Below are positions 23,289 through 35,927 of a stretch of 64,000 nt of DNA, piece by piece. Position 1 is the stretch's first letter, and every line of letters begins with the position of its first letter. The notes under the pieces are model-generated. The model made no database searches. It was not told the origin of the DNA and worked only from the letters and a program-made list of their open reading frames with translations. This DNA comes from Monarcha castaneiventris obscurior (lineage: Eukaryota > Chordata > Aves > Passeriformes > Monarchidae), in NCBI GenBank assembly GCA_026261815.1, contig JAMPIT010000484.1:7724501-7788500 (forward strand), given 5' to 3'. Both the position numbers and the translations under genes were made by a program.

Positions 23289-24214
23289 CCCCAGACTTCT
23301 GAAAGAGCAAAATATTCCATCTCAGAGAAAAATTATAGGGTCCACAGGCACATCTGTTGGTTTTTGACATGCTCTTTTTCTTCACATCAGCTTCTATTTA
23401 CATAGCTATCTTACTCCTAAAGCAACAGGCAACACAGAGAAGGTCCCAAAGTTGTAAACCAGGGTATGAGTCTGCACAGAATCACCTCCAACTTCACAAA
23501 CATACCAGCTGGACTTTGGTATTTTTCACAAAGTTTTGGTACAGCCTTTGACATCCAGTTTTACACAGTGTAGAGGTGACATGAAGTAGCACTGTTAGTA
23601 TTCTAATCTGAAGAAAACCAGACATATGAGATCCATCACAATAACGCACTCTAGCAGTGCTATAATTTGGGTGACAGCATGAATGAGTCACAGGTAATTG
23701 TCAGGCAACAGGAGGAACACAACTGCCTTCAGTCAGCACCAGAATCCCACTGCCAGCATCGGAAATAGATTTTTGCAGTGGGAAAACAACTCAGGGAAGC
23801 AGAACAGAGATAATCAGAGTCAAGGAAAATACAACTGAAAATATTTAATGAAAGCATTTCATTATTACAAATAAATCACAGTCATATTCGCTGTAAGGGT
23901 TCCTATTCTCCAAATGAAGAAGAATCTTTATTTTGCAATTAACACAAACAAAAATGGATATATACTCCGCCTTAGAAAAATATTCTCTTTTTCTGCTCAA
24001 GGCAGTGCTGAGTACACACTGGTTTTGCCCTAGTTTGTTTGAAAAATCAGCTATAATACAGATCCATTCCTCAGCAAGGTGTGAAGTCCAACTTCCAGCA
24101 GCTGGTAGAAAGATATACCAGTATCTCTTTAAATATTTAGTTTCCTGCCTAAAATTAATACTGGAATATCAAAAAGAACCTTATGACACCTCCAGTGAAA
24201 ATTCTCTCATATGA

Positions 24215-24390
24215 GAATCCCAATTTTAACAACAGATCTCAGGAACTACTTCTCTCACTTAATGAGCCTTGGCAGCCATTCAAATTAAACACTCTATTGT
24301 GCAAGGAGCTAATTATGCTGAGATTAAACCCAGAGAATGATAGGGACATTTACTGTACTTCTGGCAATTATAAGAGCTCTCAGTATTGGA
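24215..24390. promoter_or_regulatory. Candidate conserved noncoding element
   Basis: A repeat-free block containing 'cacttaatgagccttggc', 'attcaaattaaacac' and 'agctaattatgctgagatt', that is, three TAAT-class cores within about 80 bp. It is overlapped by an unrecognised plus-strand frame (24183-24434) that I treat as chance. Inference from texture only. Confidence 0.25.
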
Positions 24391-27300
24391 GAATACAGCT
24401 TGTATTTCATAATTCTGAAAGATGTCCCTGCTAATCCAATAAAAAAAAAGCATGTGCATGCTCACACATACAAGATTAATTAAATCTTTAAAACATTTTT
24501 CAACTACTTCCAACCCACATACATTCACAAATTATTATTTGTTTTGCCCTATTTGTACTGTATCTGAATGTTCATCCTGTATCCCATATATCCATTTGTC
24601 ATAATCCTCCACCATTTCTCTGATAGGCAATTAATGTTATCTCTTTCCCTAAGAAAGCTGAAGTAATGACAGTAAAATATTTGCTCATTTAGTATTCTAA
24701 TTAATTTTTCCAGTATCTTCCCTGATAGTGCCCTTTTCTTTCCCAGAAAACCCAGTGGTCAGTTATCTCTGTCACTGCTACCCAAAGACAATGCATGTAA
24801 ATAGAGGGAGTTTTCCTTACTTGGCACACACAGGCGGAAGCACTTCTGAAATTTCACGAGTACAACTCGCCACAGGATGATTTCCCGCTTCCTCTCCACT
24901 GATGTCTACTTGGAAGAGATTGATTATGCCACATAAAACCCTCTAAATCCCCATAAGGGCCCGGGGAGACCAAAGACAAGTGATCAGACTCTTCTGCAGA
25001 AAAATGCGTTCAGGATCACACAGGAACTGACTTCTTGCACACACAATGGGAAGCTGGGTAGCAAAGTAATGAAACTTGGATTTGCGATGGATTTTTAGTC
25101 TTGTGGTTATCTCCACCAGTATCTAACAGTGTGTGTAACCTGATTTAAGGTTCCCCATCCCACAGTCCAGGCACTCGCAGCAGCTGCCTCCCCAGGGGAT
25201 TTGCTGGTGTCTAACAAAAGAACAGTCCCTGCAGCACCATTCCTTTGAGGGCAAGGCATCAACAGAGCTGTACTTCTCTACCCTGCCTTTGGTTTTTATT
25301 AAATTTGTCAAACTACAATGTATTGAACACTCCTAACCCTGCTTTTCCCATCCCATGACATTCAGGAACCATGCCAGCAGATGCAAAGATGTTTGTGAGG
25401 ATAGACAGGTGGAGAGAATCATCAGCCTGAGAAATTAAGCAACCTGATCTGTGCTTCAGGTTGTAAATTGGTCAAAAGCAGCTTTTCAAGTTTTCAGCCA
25501 AACTGGATCACCTAGCAGAAGGAAAGTGGTCCCTATCATCCTGAGGCAGCAGTGTGCCCTTGAGGAAAACTCTCCAGAAGCTGTGAGGCAAAGCCCTTGT
25601 TCCCATGAGCAGCCTTCACACACAAATTCTGCAGTATTTCATTTTCATACTCTCTATCAACACATTGTCTTGCTTAAAATGGAAAAAACAAATGTGAAAG
25701 GCCTGACCTCTGTGGGGCTGATGGGTGTGAATCAGGGCACAAATGAGCTGTATCTGCAAGTAACGATTACTGAAACAAGTCTCTAGAAGACTGAAGGCAA
25801 AGCAAGGCTAGTATTATTAAATGTAGCTCACTGTAAAACAAGATAAATCAGAAAGAGTTACAGGTAATTATCTATATGTTGTCATTGGTCAATCAACAAA
25901 CTGCATTTAAGAATCTGTAATAAAGTGATTTCCTAATTAACTGCACATCACAAGCACTTTTGGAGACAACAGTGGGGCTGAGCTAGTTGTTGCTGTAAAA
26001 CCAGAGGATAAATAAATGATACATTTCTTTAAACAAATTTTTAGAAAAGTAGCAGAGCAATGAACTGAAGGAACACACTTCCTAAGCTTGCACTTTGCTC
26101 TATTCTTTCTGCATCTTTGTTTCTGCTGCAAAGCAGGCACACACAACACACCCACTAAATGTCATCCCATTTATGAGAAACAGCCGCACTCAGCAGCATT
26201 CCGGAAGCAGTTTCTGCATTCCCCTGTGATGGTATTCCAACATTTTACATTAACGTTTGCTTTCCCTCACATCCACCTCACATCCCTCACTGCCAACCCC
26301 CCTGTTCCTGCACTTCTGATAGCACAAGGTGCCAGGAACAGAGCAGGGACAGCCAACCCCAGGCAGCATAACCCCAAGTGTGATCCCACCTCCCCTTCCA
26401 GGCTGGCTCTGCTGCAAGAGCATCAGTAATTACAGAACCAGCATTAAGCCTATTATACTATGGGACAATCTCCTATTTTAAACTTTTACCTTTTAAATCC
26501 TGAAACAGCCACATGCAAGCAGGTGCAAAACCTTTGCAGATGCCACTCCCACACCAGCAGCCCTTTCAGAACCTGCATTTCACACCCCTTGTCTCCTCTT
26601 ATAATCCTGAGCTTATCAATATCACCTGGGAAACTCTGGCCACAAACCTCTCTCAGCTGAATACACAGGTTTTGATAGTTTCTCCCCACTAAGGATTAAA
26701 TGATTGCTTTTAAAATAAATATAGATGAAAAATGTGTAACTTGGTGAAGACAAGTATCTTAACAGGTTGGTTTCCTAAAATCTTTGTTATATTTTAAAAA
26801 AGGCAAAGATTGTATAACACAGCCACTCTGGAAAACTTTCCTCTCAATTACGTAGTCAAAAGCCTTCAAAAAAGTAATGAATTTAGTGAATTAAAAATGT
26901 ATCTAACTCTTTACATATCACCATTCCTAACAGTTGCTTTTCCTGCCAGGATGCAGTATCTGTGTTTGAAAACCCTTATGTAACTTCTGAATTTTTCCAT
27001 CTAGCTCCAGCAAGCTGACATAATCTAGCAACAGAGTCTTTGTGTCCCTGTGCACATACTGGCAGTGAAGTGTGAATGCTGCATGGGAATACCTTAAAAT
27101 ATTTCTTTAATATTTTATCATAACTTTCCTGTATGTTCATTTGTGTTCCCTCCAATCTCAGGTGCTGGCAGACAGAGTTTTTTCCTTTTTAACTAGCAGG
27201 AGATGGAATTTTCTGGTTTGTTTTCCCCTACAGCAGATGTATTCATATCTCAATACATTTCAGTAATTTTTCTATTCCTCACCTCTTCCTTAGAGATTGA

Positions 27301-27784
27301 CTGCTTACTTGCATAGTATTTTTAAAATTATGATGTTTTATTTTTTTCTCCTTGGATAGACATACAGTTTTTTATTTAACTATTACATGTAAATAAATAA
27401 TTCCTAGTAAGAGACAGGTAATTCTCCTTATAAGTATGTGGATTGTCAAATTTTATTTTTTATAAAGTCAAATACATTAGGGAAAAGAGCCCCCAAATTT
27501 AGGTAAAGAACTAATATTCTATCAAGGCCATATACCAATAAAACTCATCTCCATTTATTCTTCAGTCTGCTGCAACTGAAGCACAGTTTCCCAGATTAAT
27601 AGATCCAGTATCACTCTTTAATCCTCTCCTCAGTGACAGGGTATAAGGATCTGATGAACGTGCTACTTAATGGACTACCTGAAAATGTTCAAAAACCATG
27701 GTGATGAGCACAGGGTAGGAAACTATAGAAAATATCCTAGAATAGAATGAGAACTGAGAAATAAATCAGCCTGTAAGGGACAAG

Positions 27785-27980
27785 ATTTATTCAGCGATGT
27801 ATGGGGCCTTTTCTTTCCCATAAGCATTTCCATTTTTAATTCCTTTATTAATATTTTTACTGTTTCCCCAGCTCCATGTGAATGCACTGGAATCATACAA
27901 GGTCTAATCTAAATTATCTTGCAGAGCAAGGCTGACAACCTCCCACAAATTAACATTAGCTCAGTAATTTGCCAGTTTGT
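27785..27980. promoter_or_regulatory. Candidate conserved noncoding element
   Basis: AT-rich but not low-complexity. It holds 'tttttaattcctttattaat', 'gaatgcactggaatca' and 'acaaattaacattagctc' in a repeat-free context with no covering open frame. Enhancer-like texture only. Confidence 0.2.
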
Positions 27981-28616
27981 GTATATAAATTACCAAAGAT
28001 ACATGGCACCTCCCTGCTTTGTATAAATATAATTTACCATGGGTTTATTATTAATATTACAATACACAGACACCCTGTAACAATTTATTTGTTTTTAATT
28101 TCAATAGGGCAGAAGTCAATTTGTCAGCCATACAGGCTCCTTGCTCAATAGCTGACCAGGGCACTCTGAGAGCTCCCAGAACACATCCAGCACATGCCAG
28201 CCCAGAGTGGCTGGGAAGAAATCAGCTTCACCTGGCAGCCAGGGGAATTACCAACCTACTGTCAGGTCACCCTGTGTTTATGCCAAGGACAAACATCAGC
28301 AAGGACTTCTTGGCATTGCAAATACTGGGGAGATTTCTATGCCTATCCTACACAGGGACTCAGAGCATACAACACTTCCAGTATCCCTGGAATTTATATT
28401 AATAGGAAGATGTTGGCATCCAGTCCCTTATGCAACAACACAGTTCTGTAGAATTCACTACACAACCACTCACAACCACATAACCCAGAATGCCAAGACC
28501 CCCCACAAAAACTTTAAAATGTTACACAGCTTCCTGCATATCTCTCTGTAAACACAGTCAGATCTATGTGGATTTTGTCACCTATTTGCATAAATCAAAA
28601 TCAATTTATCCAAAGG

Positions 28617-28628
28617 AAAAAAAAAAAA
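28617..28628 (+). repeat. A12 homopolymer
   Basis: A simple run of 12 A followed by a CCCCC block. No retroposed gene body seen upstream. Confidence 0.85.
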
Positions 28629-29369
28629 GCCCCCATAGACATAAGAACTTCTTGGAATGACTGCGAAATGCCAACATAAACCAAACCTCCAAAACTTTAC
28701 TGTTCTGGAGAGGGAAAGATTGAATTACTAACATCTTTACATCTCTACCAAGTACCAAGTTAACTTTGTTTTTAATTACCAATCAAATTAAGACCATCAG
28801 GACTGATTTACAGTGCAAAATTCTTTTAGGGTTTGGTTGTTTCTATATAAAATTATAAAAGGACATATAAAATAAATGTTTACATCCACACACTAATCAA
28901 AAGCAGAAGAGAATTTATGTAATAAACATTTTGTCAACAGCAGTTCACATAAAAAGCCATTTTTTTAACACATTCCCAATTAGATTGTCAGTACACATGC
29001 ACGCACACACACTCTACCGTGCAGAACTCCTACCCAAGGACCTCTGCGTGTCTTAGCTTCCAATACAACCTCTTTTTAACTATATCCCATGTCTTGACTG
29101 CTCCCTTAATTTTAACCTCATCCCTTCCTGCTTAGTTGAATGCATTTAAAGACTCAGCATTTTAGCAGAGTTCGTTAATAGAATAAAAACATTGTTTGCA
29201 ATTTGTCTTTTTATTTTAGTAACTAAAACATATAATTATACTAATTCACTTGCAAAATAAAAGGAAACCATAGTAATTTTAAAATACTTTGCTTATTAAA
29301 AATACCATAATCACTTCACTGCTTTACTTAAAAACTCATTTTGTTATAAATAATGGTGTTTAATTTATT

Positions 29370-29560
29370 TTGTAGATATATAGCCAATGGTAAACCACTC
29401 AAACATAGCCCTGGGTATAAGGTTATATGAAGCTATTGTCTATGAAATATCCATAATATGACTCAATATGCACAGTCATGCTATTTGCCAATGGACAGAG
29501 GGCAGAAATTAAACTGTACAGCTGGTCCAGCATACAATTCACTGATGATTAACAGCAAAT
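29370..29560. promoter_or_regulatory. Candidate conserved noncoding element
   Basis: A repeat-free block with 'agccaatggtaaacc' (CCAAT box), 'ctatttgccaatgg' (a second CCAAT box near 29484), 'cactgatgattaacagc' and a near-octamer 'caaatgcatgatg'. The paired CCAAT boxes and AT cores suggest regulatory content. Pattern-based only. Confidence 0.22.
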
Positions 29561-32500
29561 GCATGATGTTGAACAGCGGTGGGACTACACACAATTCCTC
29601 ACATGTTCACTGTCTGTGTTACAGCTGAAGTTGCAGCACAGAGACATGTCCTAATGCAGAAACAGAAGATGCATTATCATGAAAATGTTTAGAGACACAA
29701 GCATTGCTTTTTGTCAGCTCATACATTCTGACAAGTGACAATAATGATAACCCCAACTTTTATTTCCAATAACAGATGCAGCCTGAGGGCAACAGTACAA
29801 GTTGTGTCTTAAAGTCTTTCTATCCCCTTCACCAGTCTCCACACTGATTTCCATCTGCTTGGCCCTTCCTTTAAGGCTCTCTTTAGATTTTAATTTGTGC
29901 CTTTCAGTCGAGCTTCTGACCAGCTGGTAAACAGAGAATGAAAATCCCAGATACTACCACTGGTTCAGCACCTAAGCATTCATTCCCACCAGGCAGACAG
30001 CTCGTGTGTCCAGGATGGATAACACTGATTCATAAGGAGGCTCATTAGCTCAGCAGATTGACAAATGATCCTAAACAGCAACTTGCTCCCTATGCCTGAA
30101 AGATGCTAGAAGGGGACACTCAGCTCTGTTGTACATGAATTACCTCATGCTGTACATGAAAGGTAACTTTGCAAATTGCTCCCCAGTTCCTCCGTTCCAG
30201 GTTCTCTTGGCACACAGCCATCTTTCAGTGCATCCATCAGCAAGAAGAGAATGCAGAACCCTGACACAGCTGCTTCTGGAGAGACGGAGTCAGAACATGT
30301 GAACATGAGAAATGCTCAGGCCAGTGGTCCATGATTTTGCGTATTTTTTACTTGTGAGACTTTAGCATGCTAGTTTTCCTTCTTCCTCTCATGGATCAAA
30401 AGGCCTGAGGTGTTTCCTCCCTGAAGAGCCGTGTTCATGAGAAGTTATTGCCTGCTCCTTTGGAAAGGAGGCTAAAACATCACCCCGTTTCACACAAGTC
30501 ACTGAGAACACCAGAATGGCATAGTTGATGTCAAGGCTAAGATTAAACCAGTGAGATAAAGACAAGAAATAAGCGACTCTCATACAAAGAAAAAAACCCC
30601 AAACAACCCTATCGTTATGGCCTACTGTTGGATCATGTTTCATTCTGAAAAGTTTGGAAACATCAATACATAACAAATGACATTAAAGTAACACATTTCA
30701 TACAACTCACATTTCCCATCTCATAAAAAACATCTACCACAAACTCCTTTTGATCAAAGCACAATGGCTTGTACAGAAACAGCTTCCAGGGATGTTTGTC
30801 CCTGCAATTAGAAGACCTATCTCAATTTCAGTCAGCTGCATTTAATAACAAATGTTGTGTCCCTGTTCAGCCATTTAATAACTCATACTATCTTCACAAA
30901 AATATTCTGAACAAAGGTTGCTAATACGTTAACCCACTCTGTAATATTTTATCTAATTGGTAACCCCGGTAGCTTTAGGTATGGCACGAGACCATCCTTT
31001 GAAATCAGTTGCAGAGACATGGAGATAATTGGGATTGATTACAGGACTCAGAGCAGTAGGAACAAACACTGACAAGTTATAGTCTAAGACACAAAATGGG
31101 AGCTTTTTTAGACTATACCATCAAGTCACACAGAAATGTGAAAAACATATGCCAAATTGTCAAAGATCAGGATTTTGTTTAAGAAGCATTTTCTGTTGTA
31201 CAACTGCATGACTGAGGTACAGCAGTATCATTTTGTACCTATAACAGGGACACTATTTATTATATTTTATTGACTTGAATTTTATTTCTCTTTACTCACA
31301 CTGACTTTAAGCATAGCCAAGTCACTGCAATGAGAAAATAAAAGTATATGCTGCTCTAGGTGATTCTGCAGGGTGTGGAGCGGGTAACTCTGAGACAGAC
31401 AAGTCAAGTTAAATGCCAAAGGTCATGAAATTCTGAGCAATTCAAAATTTAACCAATTTTGAAAAAAGAGTGGGCCAAGACAGACTTCTGTATCTACTCT
31501 CTAATTTCAGTAGCATTTTTAGAATAACAATCTAGTCTGGAACATCAACCAGAGGATTTGCTCCACTGCATTAGAATTTAACTACATGCACAGGCTTTTC
31601 TCATCTCTCAAGAGTGAGCTAAGCTCAGTTTGACCTATGTTTGGTTAGGTGAAGAGTGTACCTTGTCTGCCTTGAGTGTAAGGCAAGGATAATTATTTCT
31701 TACAAACACTGTTCTATCCATATTCCCAAGTACCTGCTCTTTTGTTAAGCATTCCTGATCCCTTCTCAACTTCTTAAAGTAACAGGTTCAACTGTAGAGC
31801 AAGAATAAAAAACCAAGCCACAAATAAGCAGAACAAAGAATAAATCCATCTCTAGCCAGCTTCAACAGTCATCCTCCAGAGCAACTCAGCAAAATTGTCT
31901 GTCAGTGGGAGGCCAACACTCCTTCCACACAGGTACAGTCTTCCTCCTGACAAATTAAATTCTTGAGTAGTAACACTTCAGCCAAGCTGCAAAAAGGAGG
32001 ATATTCTGAATTATAAGAGATTTGCAGCAGTTTAACTACAGCAGGATGATTAAGACCAATAAACCTGCTGGCATTTTCTTAAATTTGCTTGGCAGCTCCT
32101 GTTGTGTCAGCCATGCTACAGGAGTGACATGTGATCAGAGAATCACAACAACAACCCAAAGACTAAGAGAGAAACTAGTTCCCAGGTTCTTCCAGCAAAC
32201 CTGTGAGAAATTCCTGTTTTCAAGGACTGTTTCAGCAGAAACAAGACAGAAATTTCAAGAAGGCACACAACCAGCTTAAGGATTTCTTAAGTTGAATAAG
32301 TCTATCAGCAGATATCACCCCTCCTCTCCTCCCCTCGGGCTGCTGAACTGAGTACTTTCCCTTCAAGAATCAAACATCAGTGACCTACTTCTGACTTTAG
32401 AGATCAAAGATATCAGACACAGTTCATCCACACTCCATTGCATTGAACGTGGCCTGAAATGAGGGAGTCTGGGAGAGGAAAAGTAACTTAGGTTTCTAAT

Positions 32501-33559
32501 GCTGGATCAAACCAATGAACTTACTCCAGATTTACAGCAGCATAACTACAAATGGAATTGGACTGTATCTCTAGTTTTACTGCCAGTGGAATGGTATAGC
32601 AGGTACCAGGCCAGCTGCCACAGACCATACTTGTTAGGGAGGGCTCCTTTTCTTCACGATCTGTATGAACCAATTTCACTAGTCAGAAAATAATTATATG
32701 GTTTTTCGTACTTCAAAAACCTGTGGAAAAATTATACGTTGGATGTCAATTTAGAATTTGGGTCTATTGTTTTACTTTATTTTTCTCAGAGTATAAAGCC
32801 ATTACATGACTAAAATTAAACTGTTTCCTTGAGAACTGTTTAAAATATTCTGATGTATTTGTCTTAGAGCTTCATTAATCCATTTCTAATTCATTCTGCA
32901 GGCTTACTCAACAGCTGTGCCTGATGTAAACTACAAATCTGGATAAAATTAAAGCTGCTATGCCACTAAATCAGTTTATTTTCAAAGACTTAACAAAAGT
33001 CTTCTGCTACTTCAGGTCACAATGGCTTATAGGTTTTTCTACCTATAGGCAAAAAAAGTACCTTTACTGTAACATAAGAACAGACAAATACAAATACTAG
33101 AGGTTAAGAGTGAAATTCATTTAGATATCAAGCACAGAAAGTATTCTATCTTACGATCTCCACTTTTTTTACATTAGAGATCAGTTTTCATTTTTAAGCT
33201 TCCATGTGCAGTATTGAAACAAATCTGGAGCTACCACTTTATTGTTATTTATAGCATTGTAGCAGCTCTCACAACCTGCAGTTTTTCTTAAAAGAAACTG
33301 GATTTCAAAGAACAGTGAAAAGCAGCCATAACTAAGTATTGTTTATGTCAAAGATGATTTACTGTAACAAACACCAAGTCCTCTTCCTGTTTAAGTAAAA
33401 ATACAATTAAGGAGCCCAGTTATATAACATCATCTAAATAAAAGGAAATGCTGCCTTTCCAGCATTTTTGGTGATTCCCAGCTCTGCAGCACCTACCATA
33501 GAAGATTGCTCTGGGCTCAGCACTCAGTGGTGTCTCGAGGTGCCTGCGTTCAAGTAACG

Positions 33560-33720
33560 AAGTAAGGGGGTGCCTTATGAATTGTATCCCTGCACCCTTC
33601 AGGCTTTGCTATAGTATTACTGTATGGCAGAGCTCCGCTCCAATTTAGGAAATGTTACACTAATTGAGTATGCAGGCACACGCTCTCTCCATCTCTGATT
33701 AATTAGCACCACTCTAGCTC
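33560..33720. promoter_or_regulatory. Candidate conserved noncoding element
   Basis: Repeat-free sequence with mixed composition, 'gcctgcgttcaagtaacgaa' at the left and 'ctctgattaattagcacc' (a symmetrical TTAATTA-class homeodomain site) at the right. Two CpG pairs persist in otherwise CpG-poor DNA. No covering open frame. Inference only. Confidence 0.22.
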
Positions 33721-35912
33721 TTCACATCAATCTTGTGAAAACCACTGTGACTGATCTTGTCTCACTTGGAGCTGAAAATTACTTTGCCAATAGTATAACA
33801 TAATACCTCGGTATAAACAACAACAAAAAAACGGGACTCTTTGGTGGTCTCAGGATCATTCCTTTCATACTGCACATCTCTCTGGTGCTTTAGAAGACAA
33901 AGGACAGGACTTTATTACCAGCAGACAAATGCGAGGCAGAAAAATGAAGATAGCACACTGGAAGCTCGTATTACTACAACAGTGTCTCTGATCAACAGCA
34001 ATGTACTTTTTGCAACCCCAACACCACTTCAAAGGTTACTTTTGTCTCCACACACTTCCTTTTGATGAGGAAAAGCCCATTTAGGAAAACATTCAGGAGC
34101 TTCAGGCATTCCAGAGCAACTCCTGGAGATCAGTGCTAAGGCTGAACACCACCAGACTACACAGCATGACCCAGGGCCACTGTGCTGTGCTTCCCTTTCT
34201 TAAACTTTGGAAAAAGACTTTCTCTCCCTTGCCCAGCAGCCATTTTGAACAAACGCAAAGGAACAACATGAATTGCAAAATGTTTTTTCTCATGTTGTCT
34301 TTTGCTACTGACAAGTCAAACTGTTGAGCCAAGAAATGTCAGCAATACAGAGATGAAGGCTGATGATTTCAGGGCAGAAGTGAAGTTTTCAGGCAGCACT
34401 TCCCTACTGGACCAGGCTGCTTTCATCACATGTATCTCAGCTCCCAGGCTTGCCCAAGGCTCCACAGCTGGCTCCACGCTCCCAGCCTGCTTCCAGCCCC
34501 ATTGTTTTATACATTCTGCTTCCTCACACTTATCAGCCCAGACTTCTGAGGCCATATTGTCTGACTCTGAATTCACTCACCAGTTTTAACCCAGAATTTA
34601 CTAAGCTCCTCAAGCTCTATGTTCCAGACAAAACCGCAGGGAAGGTTTTGCAGCAAATACCAGCCTTCTCCCTGAGAGCTGCAGCCTTCCAGCTGAGTGT
34701 CCTTCTATTACGGGCTTGTGCTCCAACACACAAAACATAACAAGTCAAGGGAACTGAGATCTACCCCTGTTCTTCCACCACCACGTTTTAGCCAAGACCA
34801 CCAGGAATTTCTGCATGCCTCCCTGCATGGGGAGATGGGGAGGAGCAGCACAGCAGCGGGAACCACAGCAGTCCTTGCTGGGTGACTTCTGTGCCTCTAA
34901 GCCCTCTCCCTCCTCCCCTCAGTCCCGGTGGGAAGCAGCTCATGTCCAGGGCACTCTGCCCTAAGGGTTGCAAAAGCAAACAGAGCTCCCTCCCAAAGAG
35001 GTGTCAGGATCTCAGTGAGGTTTGTCACTGTGATCCTATTTCTGCTTGTTTTGGCTGCCTCCCTTGCCCAGCGCTCCAAGGAAAAGCCCTACCTTCCATT
35101 TAAAGCTGTAGAAACTAGGTGAGGAACAGATTTTCCACTAAGTTGAAACTGAAAAGATTTTAAAACCAGCCATTTCCAGGTTTACAAAGGCTGAGATTTT
35201 GAAAGTGTCCCGAGGGAAGCAAAGAACATCTCAGAAATTAATGGGAATTAAATGTCCAAAACCCACAGGCAATCTGAAAATCCTATCAAAGTATCTAATA
35301 TTTCTATCTGTCAAAGGCACTAACATTTAAAACAAAAGTGATTTTATCACCAGCTAAGAATCAGTTTTCAATTGAAAGAATTGCAAAATATTAAACCAAT
35401 TAGTCTATTTGACAACTTGACATGATTCTTCCCAGATGATGAGAAAGCTGCAGCATGGCAGGAAATAATAAGATTGTGACATAAAATGAGAACTAACTTC
35501 CAAGAACTCTCAGAAATCTATAGGTCAGAGCTCATACCTATGCATGAAGAAATAAGCATTTCTTTTTACTTGGTGAGTATATTGTGGGTATTTACTACCT
35601 AGGCATAAGATTTATGATCCCCTTAACTATCTGTTAACCTGCTTTGAAGTGCTTAGGGTTTAAAAATTCCTGATAGCTAATCACTTTTTTTGTGCTTCTA
35701 TCTTGTTGCTTTGTCATGTAAACAAAAGGTCCTGTATATGCAATATGGATATTTGAATGGAGCATGTACAAACCTTTTTCAGAACCTTTTCTCGTATTAC
35801 CAGCTCCATTAGGTTACTCATTTGAGTCAGGGATACTTGTTCAGCTTGTGTAAAACAAAGCTATGCCAATGTGAATGGTAAAGGAAATTTAAATTTAAGC
35901 TTCATTTTACAC

Positions 35913-35927
35913 GGGGGGGGAACCCCC
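35913..35927 (+). repeat. G8/C5 homopolymer hairpin
   Basis: Eight G, two A and five C form a small perfect inverted repeat (five G against five C over a short loop). Likely a slippage-prone spot. Base calls in the run length should be treated with caution. Confidence 0.8.

Larger units (their letters stand above)
15925..24214. other. Unique noncoding stretch
   Basis: No supported gene. It holds an AAAC-rich segment (18408-18469), a G6A14 run (19269-19288), a candidate regulatory block (19480-19800), an A/C-rich segment (23243-23288) and exact POU octamers at 21066-21073 and 22457-22464. Frames such as 17523-17933 (minus), 18723-19031 (plus) and 20125-20457 (plus) show no recognisable protein. 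Confidence 0.72.
24391..33900. other. Unique AT-rich noncoding stretch
   Basis: No gene or transposon recognised. Within it are an A12 run at 28617-28628, candidate regulatory blocks at 27785-27980, 29370-29560 and 33560-33720, and an exact POU octamer at 28584-28591. Open frames (for example 26088-26429 plus, 30389-30676 minus) are short and resemble no family. Confidence 0.72.

Noticed and set aside
25123..25311. 62-codon minus-strand frame with several Cys pairs (zinc-finger-like)
   Set aside because: Cys spacing (CC..C and CC.C..C) does not fit a zinc-finger class I can name, and the frame is too short to support without alignment.
27690..27760. C/D-box snoRNA-like pair (GTGATGA and CTGA about 50 bp apart)
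   Set aside because: No terminal stem, no internal C'/D' boxes and no recognisable guide. Such pairs are common by chance.
34400..35120. GC-richer patch as a possible promoter or CpG island
   Set aside because: CpG pairs are few (about seven by eye in 700 bp), and no TATA/initiator arrangement or first-exon structure is apparent.
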